A stretch of 52,732 nucleotides of DNA from a virus, in the IMG/VR virus record IMGVR_UViG_3300042294_004185, positions 1 through 52,732 of that record; one strand, given 5' to 3'. The position numbers and the translations under genes are program-made. How positions within the stretch are numbered: the first letter of the stretch is position 1; each line of letters begins with the position of its first letter. Positions 34,071-40,479 of this stretch are shown one piece after another. The notes under the pieces were generated by a model, which did not search any database, was not told where the DNA came from, and saw nothing but the letters and a program-made list of their open reading frames with translations.

Positions 34071-34312
34071 AAAATAACTTTTTTCAAAAACTCGGTAATT
34101 TCTTTTATACCTTCAAATTTATGTTTTCCATTTTGATCTTCCAACATAAATGTAGGAACCCATTTAATATCAAGAGATTCAATTAACATGCCTTCTTCAT
34201 AAGTGTTAATAGAAGTAATTTCAAATATTTGTTTTAATTCCTCTATTACAGGTTTTAAATCCTGACATTTAGGACATTCGGGGTTATAGAAGAAGGTTAA
34301 TTTTGGTTTCAT
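34067..34312 (-). CDS. Thioredoxin/glutaredoxin-like protein with CPKC site
   Basis: This 81-aa protein has FFYNPECPKCQDLKPV (CxxC redox site), a WVPTF cis-proline segment and a C-terminal helix. It could reduce the ribonucleotide reductase or a disulphide in a phage protein. A second thioredoxin with a CGPC site is encoded at 37010-37258. It overlaps the nuclease gene upstream by 4 bases. Confidence 0.75.
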   Translation of the reverse strand: MKPKLTFFYNPECPKCQDLKPVIEELKQIFEITSINTYEEGMLIESLDIKWVPTFMLEDQNGKHKFEGIKEITEFLKKVIL

Positions 34313-34884
34313 TTTATTAAGTATTTTTTAAAGTCTGAGTATTCGGGAGTTTTGTTTGGGAAATAATATTTTTCTGTTTTATTATTAAATGTAATTATTT
34401 TATAAAATCCATCAGGAACTGTAGCTCCAGTAGCTAATTTTAAAGACGTTGTACTATACACCATTCTAATTTCTACACTAACTGTGGTGGTTGCTGCTAG
34501 GTCGCGCTCATATGACTCTAATATACGCCATACACCGCGATTTAAGCGCTCATGTTGTAAAACACAATTTGCATAAGTAAATGTTTTATATAATAATTCT
34601 TTTGTACAATTAAAATCAGCAGCAGGAGCACAATGTCCTTTATCATAAACATTATTTGCATAATCATTATTATCAGAAGTAATCAAATTAGGTTCAGCAT
34701 AAAAATCCATTCCTGTACGAGGTGCTTTACCATTAGGACATTGAACAGTATATTTAACCCATTTTGGTTGTTGTAATACTTCAGAATAAACTTCTGTAAA
34801 AATGTCTGTTTTAAGATAGACTGAATCTCTTTGAGCAAATGCTACTAAAGGTAATAAAAATAATACTAATAATAATTTTTTCAT
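34309..34884 (-). CDS. Secreted DNA/RNA non-specific endonuclease (beta-beta-alpha metal)
   Basis: This 191-aa protein starts with a Sec signal peptide: a Lys pair, LLLVLFLLPLVAF and AQ as a likely cut site near residue 17. The mature part has YDKGHCAPAADF, the variant of the DRGH motif with the catalytic His, and NCVLQHERLNRGVWRILE, in which the first Asn binds the metal, as in NUC1-type nucleases. It would be exported to the periplasm or beyond and degrade DNA there, for example incoming competitor DNA or biofilm DNA. Phage nucleases usually stay in the cytoplasm, so the signal peptide is unusual. The KGH for RGH change needs testing. Confidence 0.8.
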   Translation of the reverse strand: MKKLLLVLFLLPLVAFAQRDSVYLKTDIFTEVYSEVLQQPKWVKYTVQCPNGKAPRTGMDFYAEPNLITSDNNDYANNVYDKGHCAPAADFNCTKELLYKTFTYANCVLQHERLNRGVWRILESYERDLAATTTVSVEIRMVYSTTSLKLATGATVPDGFYKIITFNNKTEKYYFPNKTPEYSDFKKYLIK

Positions 34885-34888
34885 ATAT

Positions 34889-34899
34889 TATAAATATTA
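34889..34899 (-). promoter_or_regulatory. Putative late-gene motif TAATATTTATA
   Basis: Exact copy ahead of the nuclease gene. The TAA is the stop of the DUF2452-type gene. Four bases separate it from the start codon. Confidence 0.4.
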
Positions 34900-35268
34900 C
34901 ATTTTATTCCATTTATTGTTGGAATCTAATACAAAACTACCTACACATTCATATTTCCATTCATTAGGTTTAATCATTGATAAAAATATATTTCCATCTC
35001 TTCCAACATATAAATGATATGTTTGTCCTATAACTGGTTCGAAATTAAATTTAGCATTATAAACTAATTCGTTCCATTTATATTCCTCTACTAATTTTTT
35101 ATATTCATCTTTTAATTCATTAAATCTAGTTTGTAGTTGATGATTTACTTTAATAGAATTAATAGATTTCCAGATAGTGGTATCTTCAACCCTAATAGCA
35201 GGAGCACTTACATTACTACCATAAGGTAATAATCCCGGGTTTTCAGCTACATTATCTGGTTTTTTCAT
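34897..35268 (-). CDS. DUF2452-like conserved protein
   Basis: This 123-aa protein starts MKKPDNVAENPGLLPYGSNV, the pattern I recall for DUF2452, a family of unknown function found in bacteria and phages. The middle is helical (QTRFNELKDEYKKLVEEYKW) and the end a small beta domain (GQTYHLYVGRDGNIFLSM). It overlaps the thioesterase gene by 4 bases. No reaction is known for the family. Confidence 0.65.
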   Translation of the reverse strand: MKKPDNVAENPGLLPYGSNVSAPAIRVEDTTIWKSINSIKVNHQLQTRFNELKDEYKKLVEEYKWNELVYNAKFNFEPVIGQTYHLYVGRDGNIFLSMIKPNEWKYECVGSFVLDSNNKWNKM

Positions 35269-35666
35269 AGTTTTGAGGGAGGGGTGTTGAATATTCTTTT
35301 AACTTGTTCTGATATTGGGATAGGAACACCTTCTTCATCTACACGAACAAAAGTCATATTGGTAGCAAGTAAAACAACTTCATCACCTCTAAATACATTG
35401 TATGCTCTTGCTTCTACATTAAATGTAGCTGATGTGTTTCCTATTTTAACTAATTGAGCATAAATTTTAACAAGTTGTTTTTCTTTGGCAGGTTTTTTAA
35501 ACACACACTTATCCATAGCAATAGTAATCATGTTTTGACTTCTACATCTTTCCATAGCATAGGCAGCAACAGCAGCATCTAACCAGCTAAGTAATTTACC
35601 ACCAAATAGATTACCATGAAAACCTAAATCTGATTTTTTAACGGGGTGGGTTGATAATAAATTCAT
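35265..35666 (-). CDS. Hotdog-fold acyl-CoA thioesterase
   Basis: This 133-aa protein matches the YciA/acyl-CoA thioesterase pattern: LGFHGNLFGGKLLSWLDAAV with the central hotdog helix, AMDKCVFKKPAKEKQLVKIY and a typical strand end (ATNMTFVRVDEEG). It would cleave the thioester of acyl-CoA, perhaps altering host lipid metabolism. Such genes are rare in phages. It sits in the 7-deazaguanine transcript next to QueE, overlapping it by one base. The call is firm, but its substrate and reason for being here are not known. Confidence 0.8.
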   Translation of the reverse strand: MNLLSTHPVKKSDLGFHGNLFGGKLLSWLDAAVAAYAMERCRSQNMITIAMDKCVFKKPAKEKQLVKIYAQLVKIGNTSATFNVEARAYNVFRGDEVVLLATNMTFVRVDEEGVPIPISEQVKRIFNTPPSKL

Positions 35667-36457
35667 TAAACAGCTCTCTTAGTATCATAACTAATAATGT
35701 GGTCACGACCTGTCCAATTATAACCCATTTCAAATGCTTTTTCTAATGAAATAGGATATTGTTTAATTAATTCCTCTCTGTTATCTCCAGCAGGCATCAA
35801 CCAAGTTTTATTTTTAGGAATATTCATTTCAACTCTAAATCCCTCAATTTCATCCATTGTGGTTTGAGTACCATCATAAACTGGTTTATAATGAAAATCA
35901 GTATGATAGTCTAATGTTTTACGAATTGCCTCTTTATTTAAACGAAGTTTATTATGTTGGTCAATCATTTTTTGATCAACGAGTTTACCCATTGGAGTGG
36001 TAGTGTCAAGGCTAGGAACAGAATTACTAAACTTTGGAGATAAAGATACCAACCCAAATGGATAATCGGTTTCAATAAAGTGACTACCTTCTGTTTCAAT
36101 GGTTATACATATACCACGCTCGTGAGCAAAGTGAGTTAATTCATTACACAAATCAGGTTGCATAGTTGGTGAACCTCCAGTTAACATCATTTCTTTAATT
36201 TCAGGATTTTCATCATAAATCTTAATAATGTCGTTAAATGTATAAATACCTTTTTCTGGGTGGATACTTGTGTACCAAGAATCACACCAACCTCCAGCAC
36301 CAAACCAACATCTATGAGTACAACCTGTTGTTCTAATAGCTACTGTTGGGCGACCTTGTCTTGAACCTTCACTTTGAATACAAGTATAAACTTCAAGTAC
36401 AGGTAATTTTTTGTTATAGTCGAGAATACGACCTGGTTTTTTAGTTTCTGTTGTCAT
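35666..36457 (-). CDS. queE: 7-carboxy-7-deazaguanine synthase QueE (radical SAM)
   Basis: This 263-aa radical SAM protein has IQSEGSRQGRPTVAIRTTGC, then the cluster Cys C46-x3-C50 and C58, and MLTGGSPTMQPDL for SAM binding. It converts 6-carboxy-tetrahydropterin to CDG with ring contraction. The Cys spacing is odd: the usual CX3CX2C has the third Cys at 53, while here five extra residues give CX3CX7C, so the cluster loop is longer. It abuts the QueD gene by one base. It forms part of a DpdA/QueC/QueD/QueE unit. Confidence 0.88.
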   Translation of the reverse strand: MTTETKKPGRILDYNKKLPVLEVYTCIQSEGSRQGRPTVAIRTTGCTHRCWFGAGGWCDSWYTSIHPEKGIYTFNDIIKIYDENPEIKEMMLTGGSPTMQPDLCNELTHFAHERGICITIETEGSHFIETDYPFGLVSLSPKFSNSVPSLDTTTPMGKLVDQKMIDQHNKLRLNKEAIRKTLDYHTDFHYKPVYDGTQTTMDEIEGFRVEMNIPKNKTWLMPAGDNREELIKQYPISLEKAFEMGYNWTGRDHIISYDTKRAV

Positions 36458-37017
36458 TAGAATTCATATTTTGAGTTTGAACGATATTCATTTAGATATT
36501 TTTCCATATCATCTTTAGACATAGGTTTAATATCTTCTTGGTAAATGCTAGAATTTTTATCTGCTTCCCAACATTCTACTTTGGTTACTTTAACTCTACC
36601 ACCACCTTGTTTAGATAATACATCATTAAATTTATCATATACTAATTTAGCAGCAGATTCAGCTCCAATTTTATCCATAATACGTAAATGACATACTGTT
36701 GGATTCATTGAAACAAATAAATCTAAATATGGATCATCTTTTTCAATTAATAAAGTATGATCCCACATATAATCCATCCAATCTTTTAATCCATTACCTG
36801 GAGTTGGTTTGGCATCTACTGATTTAAATCCACCATAGTCTTGAATCCAATTCATTTCATCTAATTGGTTTTCTTCTAATGGTTCTACTGATTCAAACCA
36901 TACTTTAAATTTTAAAGCATAACCATGAAGTAGTTGACAATGTGAATGTTGTGCTTTCCATTGTCTAATAGCAACTGAATAGTTGTCAAATAATTTTGTT
37001 GATTGATATTTACCCAT
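36457..37017 (-). CDS. queD: 6-carboxy-5,6,7,8-tetrahydropterin synthase QueD
   Basis: This 186-aa protein has the family core: QHSHCQLLHGY with catalytic C27 and H31, MWDHTLLI with the Asp-His pair (D86, H87), and VECWEADKNS with the Glu that binds the substrate (E148). It turns dihydroneopterin triphosphate, made by FolE, into 6-carboxy-tetrahydropterin. One usual zinc His is a Tyr (HGY for HGH), so zinc binding may be altered. It overlaps the thioredoxin gene by 8 bases. Confidence 0.88.
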   Translation of the reverse strand: MGKYQSTKLFDNYSVAIRQWKAQHSHCQLLHGYALKFKVWFESVEPLEENQLDEMNWIQDYGGFKSVDAKPTPGNGLKDWMDYMWDHTLLIEKDDPYLDLFVSMNPTVCHLRIMDKIGAESAAKLVYDKFNDVLSKQGGGRVKVTKVECWEADKNSSIYQEDIKPMSKDDMEKYLNEYRSNSKYEF

Positions 37018-37258
37018 TGTTAATAAATTGCATTACTTGTTCATATGATTTCGCACCTACAAATCTACGAACTTCTTGTCCGTTTTCCACGAGTATTACA
37101 GTAGGAACACTCATAACATTTGCACCACGAGCTCTATCCATTTCATAATCAATGTTAATTTTTTGAACACCAATTTGTTGTCCTACTTTATCCATAACTG
37201 GACCTAATGCTTGGCAAGGACCACACCAAGGGGCTGTAAAATAAAATAATTGTTTCAT
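37010..37258 (-). CDS. Thioredoxin (CGPC type)
   Basis: This 82-aa protein starts QLFYFTAPWCGPCQALGPVM with the full WCGPC redox site, then the cis-proline SVPTVILV and FVGAKSYEQV near the end. It is a little shorter than host thioredoxins (105 aa). It may reduce the phage ribonucleotide reductase or another enzyme in this transcript. It overlaps both neighbours by a few bases. Confidence 0.88.
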   Translation of the reverse strand: MKQLFYFTAPWCGPCQALGPVMDKVGQQIGVQKINIDYEMDRARGANVMSVPTVILVENGQEVRRFVGAKSYEQVMQFINNG

Positions 37259-37410
37259 ACTAATTCTTCGATAATTCCTATAAGTTCACTAAATATAAGT
37301 ACTGTAGTTGCAGCTACCAAGCTAAATGGAATAAGTCCATAACCGGCAATTCGTACTCCTGATTTGATAAAACTAATAGTTTGATGTTTTTTAGGATCTG
37401 GTTGTTTCAT
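37255..37410 (-). CDS. Small membrane protein, 51 aa
   Basis: The frame gives MKQPDPKKHQTISFIKSGVR, then a hydrophobic segment (about residues 21-42: IAGYGLIPFSLVAATTVLIF) and a short acidic end. Overlaps of 4 bases on both sides support the frame. I associate the KKHxTxSFIKSGxRIAGY pattern with other phage small genes, without known function. Confidence 0.6.
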   Translation of the reverse strand: MKQPDPKKHQTISFIKSGVRIAGYGLIPFSLVAATTVLIFSELIGIIEELV

Positions 37411-37625
37411 TTTAATAATTCTTCTTCGTTAATTAATTCGGCTCCATAAGTAAATTCTAAAAGCCGTGTTGTATTTTCTTTATGTAATGGTTTTGCTTCA
37501 AACCAATTACCGGACCATTGAGCAGAACCTCCTTTTAATCCGGTAAATACCTCCCCTGCTCTATTAATTACTACATACATAGGAACAGAGGGAGGTGATT
37601 TTCTATACTGTTTTCGTGTGTTCAT
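37407..37625 (-). CDS. Conserved small phage protein, 72 aa
   Basis: A basic start, a beta-rich centre (MYVVINRAGEVFTGLKGGSA) with WSGNWFEAKPL, and an acidic end. No family I can name. It overlaps QueC by 23 bases at the start and the small membrane protein by 4 at the end, so it probably is expressed with the QueC gene. Confidence 0.55.
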   Translation of the reverse strand: MNTRKQYRKSPPSVPMYVVINRAGEVFTGLKGGSAQWSGNWFEAKPLHKENTTRLLEFTYGAELINEEELLK

Positions 37626-38502
37626 CTAGAACGGAAGATACGTACTCTTTTACAAATTCCCAAGTTACTGGTCCGAATTCGTCAGCATAACTTACAGGAT
37701 CTTTACGACCTAGTTTTATAAATGCTTCTACTCGTTCAACAGATGATGCTGATTTGTAATCACTAAACCAATCTTCTTCTTCAACAATACCACCATCTTC
37801 AGTATCATAATATACTGTTAATTTAATTGGTTTATAGGATGTATTAGTACGTCTATAAACTTCATCAAAATTAAGTCCAAGGGTATGACAACAAATCTCA
37901 CCATCAACTAAAATACCATACTTATCATCTTCAAGATATGGAGTATAATAAGTTACTTTTTCAGCACCCCAGTTACCTGCTTTAAATGCTTCATAATCAA
38001 TATCTCTAAATTCTTGTCTACAATCAGGATAAATTGCATGGTCACCAGCATGAATACCCATTGCAATAACACATTCTGTATTTTTAGATTCTGCAATTGA
38101 TAAGGCAACGGCTTGAATAATTGAACTAAAGATTTTGTTACGATTAGGAACAACAGTCGCTTTCATATTTTCTTCAGCATAGTGTCCTTCAGGAACTTCT
38201 GCTCCACCTGTTACAAGTGCTGAATTTAGTAGTTGACTCAATCCATCAAGTTTAATTACTTGATAATTAACTTTAGGAAAGTGATGTAAAATAACTTCTG
38301 ATGTTTCAGATTTGTATTTAACTTCATCTGCTTTACTATTTAAATAATCAACTAAAGACTGTGCACGTTCAAGTTCAACTGAATGTTTTTGTCCATAATC
38401 AAAGGATAATGCTGTAACTTCATAGCCATTGGCGAGTAGATGAAGCAGCAAGGTAGAGCTATCCATTCCTCCACTTAGTGATAATACTGCTTGTTTATTC
38501 AT
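37603..38502 (-). CDS. queC: 7-cyano-7-deazaguanine synthase QueC, lacking the zinc site
   Basis: This 299-aa protein begins with the ATP-pyrophosphatase loop SLSGGMDSSTLLL (S10 to S16) and has FDYGQKHSVEL and VPNRNKIF, as in QueC. QueC makes preQ0 from CDG with ATP and ammonia. Its normal zinc site is four Cys: one before a Tyr (SCY) and three in CGxCxxCxxR. Here these read TNTSYKP and D248...S251...S254...R257, so all four Cys are replaced while the rest of the motif (VERVEAFIKLGRKDP) is kept. There is an insertion of about 20 residues before it. It could be active without zinc or could make an amide product. Its start overlaps the small gene upstream. Confidence 0.88.
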   Translation of the reverse strand: MNKQAVLSLSGGMDSSTLLLHLLANGYEVTALSFDYGQKHSVELERAQSLVDYLNSKADEVKYKSETSEVILHHFPKVNYQVIKLDGLSQLLNSALVTGGAEVPEGHYAEENMKATVVPNRNKIFSSIIQAVALSIAESKNTECVIAMGIHAGDHAIYPDCRQEFRDIDYEAFKAGNWGAEKVTYYTPYLEDDKYGILVDGEICCHTLGLNFDEVYRRTNTSYKPIKLTVYYDTEDGGIVEEEDWFSDYKSASSVERVEAFIKLGRKDPVSYADEFGPVTWEFVKEYVSSVLDEHTKTV

Positions 38503-38627
38503 TTTGACATTCTTTTTAATACTTCTAATCTATTTTGAGTAATTTTCCATTTATTTTCACGAATAGCTTGTAATGCTTTTTCGATTTCTTTATCCCATAC
38601 AGGATTTATTTCAGGTTGTTTTTTCAT
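38499..38627 (-). CDS. Small helical protein, 42 aa
   Basis: Translation gives MKKQPEINPVWDKEIEKALQ, then a basic helix ending VLKRMSK. No motif. Its TGA overlaps the QueC ATG (ATGA), which supports the frame and coupled translation. Confidence 0.5.
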   Translation of the reverse strand: MKKQPEINPVWDKEIEKALQAIRENKWKITQNRLEVLKRMSK

Positions 38628-38629
38628 AA

Positions 38630-38839
38630 TTAAAATGGTAAATTATCTATTTGTTCAACTTTAAAATACTTATCTAACCAATCTTTAGGATAAAGCATTA
38701 CTTTACCTGTATATCTTGGGTTTGAAATTTCTCGAATTGTACGAGATATTTTTTCTTCAGCCGCTGCTTTATAAACATTAGCTCCTAATTCTTTACCTGC
38801 TGGTTTGCCAAGGTAATCAAAAAGTGATATCATTTCCAT
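38630..38839 (-). CDS. Conserved small protein, 69 aa
   Basis: The start MEMISLFDYLGKPAGKELGANVYKAA and the helix/turn pattern suggest a compact alpha protein. I associate it with short genes in related phages, but the function is unknown. It lies 2 bases after the 42-aa gene and 5 bases before the DpdA-like gene in the same transcript. Confidence 0.55.
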   Translation of the reverse strand: MEMISLFDYLGKPAGKELGANVYKAAAEEKISRTIREISNPRYTGKVMLYPKDWLDKYFKVEQIDNLPF

Positions 38840-38844
38840 ATATT

Positions 38845-39621
38845 TTATTTTAATAACTTTCTAAACATTCTTAAATTCCAATCCAACAAATTATAATCTA
38901 ATTCTGTGGTATAGAAATTATCATTCATATTTGATTTTGGTTTATCAAGTAAACCATTTCGACCATATTGAATACCATCTAAAGTTGCCATAATAGGATT
39001 TGATGTATCAATAGTTTCAATAAATCCAGCATCTTTATACCAACTAAATTCTTGTGGTACCTGACAACCTAATAAATGTACTCTATCATTTGGTTGAATT
39101 AAACCCATACTATACATTCTACCTATTACTTCAATTCTACCTAATGCTTTTGCTAAATTTTTATTAGGATGATTAGAATGATCTAAATAATATTCAGCAC
39201 CATAAGAGAATGCAATTTTCTTATAACCTAAATCTCTATACGTTTGATAACAAAGCATAGCATCTAAGAAATTCTGTGCTTGAACTACTGCTACCTTAGT
39301 AACTTCTTTAGGTAATTCAATTTGGGCCCAAAATCTAGCATTAACAATAGATTGAGTTGTATCTTGCCAAACATCAGGTACAATAAATTCATTTGGTTTT
39401 AACTCGTTAATCCAGTGTATTAAACGAGATTTATCATATGCTACTCCTAATTCATGTAATGAATTATCCATTATCATATACACACCTTGTTTTTTAACTT
39501 TATAAAAAAAGTCTTTGTAATCTTCGTCTTGATCTAACAAATGAGGTAAACAATACTGATAGTCATTAAAATCTAGACTATCTTCTAATAAACAAATAGG
39601 AACTTCATGACTAATTTTCAT
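38845..39621 (-). CDS. dpdA: DpdA/TGT-like DNA 7-deazaguanine transglycosylase candidate
   Basis: This 258-aa protein reads like the TGT barrel: MIMDNSLHELG (an acid in the base pocket), LKPNEFIVPDVWQDT, VAVVQAQN, the HLLGC strand and IDTSNP with a possible nucleophile Asp. DpdA proteins swap guanine in DNA for preQ0 or a related base. A TGT acting on tRNA would be longer and carry a zinc site, which is absent. With queC, queD, queE and folE in the window, this is the natural last step. It heads the transcript and has its own early promoter. I read the family from fold motifs and context, so the exact subgroup is uncertain. Confidence 0.75.
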   Translation of the reverse strand: MKISHEVPICLLEDSLDFNDYQYCLPHLLDQDEDYKDFFYKVKKQGVYMIMDNSLHELGVAYDKSRLIHWINELKPNEFIVPDVWQDTTQSIVNARFWAQIELPKEVTKVAVVQAQNFLDAMLCYQTYRDLGYKKIAFSYGAEYYLDHSNHPNKNLAKALGRIEVIGRMYSMGLIQPNDRVHLLGCQVPQEFSWYKDAGFIETIDTSNPIMATLDGIQYGRNGLLDKPKSNMNDNFYTTELDYNLLDWNLRMFRKLLK

Positions 39622-39627
39622 AACTGT

Positions 39628-39658
39628 AATATAATAATAATTTTTTATTTTACCAAAT
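39628..39658 (-). promoter_or_regulatory. Early-type promoter ahead of the DpdA-like gene, ATTTGG-N19-TATATT
   Basis: Exact spacing and an ACAGTTATG leader 7 bases before the start codon. It probably starts the DpdA-QueC-QueD-QueE transcript. The -33 box touches the stop of the gene upstream. Confidence 0.75.
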
Positions 39659-40170
39659 TAAAATTTAGGGGGAGGTTGGATTTTAGGTAGATTTCTTGAG
39701 TTTTTATATGCCTCTAGAAATTCAGGTATAGTACCTTCAAACGATTCAAACATCTCTTTGATTTGATCTTCATTACCACCAAAACTATTTTTAACATCTT
39801 TGACAAATGTGGTCCAACGATTCAACTCATCACGTTCAGCATCATTCAACAAACGCTTTCTACGCTCCCAATACAATTTTGTAATTTGTCTTTCAGCCCA
39901 ACCAAAATTTTCCATAGCACCTGTATAAGTAGATTTGAATTTTTTAATTTCTTGTTCTTCAAACCAAAATTCCCATTCACGCTGTTTCCAATAAGGTGAA
40001 ACATCATAATCACCATTTTTTGCCTTATCCCAAATAGAAGCCATTTTAGACAACGATTTGTGCTCTTGATAACGCCTCCACCAAAAAAACTTATTATACG
40101 TTTTATTTGGTTTTGGAGGAGTTGGATCGTAAGTGGCTTTCCACTCTAAAAAATCTTGAATTACACTCAT
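39658..40170 (-). CDS. Unknown Trp/Lys-rich protein, 170 aa
   Basis: Very rich in Trp, Tyr, Lys and Glu (KTYNKFFWWRRYQEHK, REWEFWFEEQEIKKFK, WAERQITKLYWERRKR), so an all-helical, perhaps coiled protein. No family recognised. Its start overlaps the 76-aa gene's stop by 4 bases. A packaging or structural role is a guess only. Confidence 0.5.
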   Translation of the reverse strand: MSVIQDFLEWKATYDPTPPKPNKTYNKFFWWRRYQEHKSLSKMASIWDKAKNGDYDVSPYWKQREWEFWFEEQEIKKFKSTYTGAMENFGWAERQITKLYWERRKRLLNDAERDELNRWTTFVKDVKNSFGGNEDQIKEMFESFEGTIPEFLEAYKNSRNLPKIQPPPKF

Positions 40171-40397
40171 ATACCCATTTCCTTTTTTAAATCATATTCT
40201 TCTTTTTCAACCTCAGAATACACATTAAGGTTTAAATAAGTGTTATTCCAAGCATTATGAAACAAATTTTTAGCTTCTTCAGCATCCCATGCTTTACAAA
40301 ACTCATACTCCTCTTGAGTAAGGATTTCTTTATTAAACATCAATTCTTGGTACTTTCTGTACTCTTGCTCTACTTCGTAAATTTTTTGATTCATCAT
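40167..40397 (-). CDS. Unknown acidic helical protein, 76 aa
   Basis: Helical with many Glu and Tyr (YEVEQEYRKYQELM, QEEYEFCKAWDAEEAK). No motif. It has the AAATAAAGGTTATG leader and its own early promoter, and is followed directly by the 170-aa gene. Confidence 0.55.
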   Translation of the reverse strand: MMNQKIYEVEQEYRKYQELMFNKEILTQEEYEFCKAWDAEEAKNLFHNAWNNTYLNLNVYSEVEKEEYDLKKEMGI

Positions 40398-40422
40398 AAC
40401 CTTTATTTCTTATTACTCGGTG

Positions 40423-40453
40423 AATATACAAAAGGGATTTGACAAAGCCAAAT
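40423..40453 (-). promoter_or_regulatory. Early-type promoter, ATTTGG-N19-TATATT, overlapping a terminator
   Basis: The -33 box ATTTGG is part of the downstream hairpin arm of the terminator of the EF-hand gene upstream. Spacing is 19 and the leader ends AAAGGTTATG. Confidence 0.75.
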
Positions 40454-40456
40454 CCC
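40434..40456 (-). terminator. Terminator hairpin, 8-bp stem
   Basis: On the minus strand GGGATTTG pairs with CAAATCCC around a 7-base loop and the 3' arm is followed by TTTTG. It lies 24 bases past the stop of the EF-hand membrane protein gene. The T-run is short, so efficiency is uncertain. It shares its arm with the promoter of the next gene. Confidence 0.5.
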
Positions 40457-40479
40457 CTCGCAAAGTTTTTAAAAGTTTT

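Noticed and set aside
36241-36252. TATAAATA on the plus strand, the T4 late promoter sequence
   Set aside because: It is inside the QueE gene and points away from all genes; one such match is expected by chance in DNA of this composition.
38845-39621. tRNA-guanine transglycosylase for queuosine in tRNA
   Set aside because: The protein is about 100 residues too short and lacks the zinc-binding Cys set of bacterial TGT.
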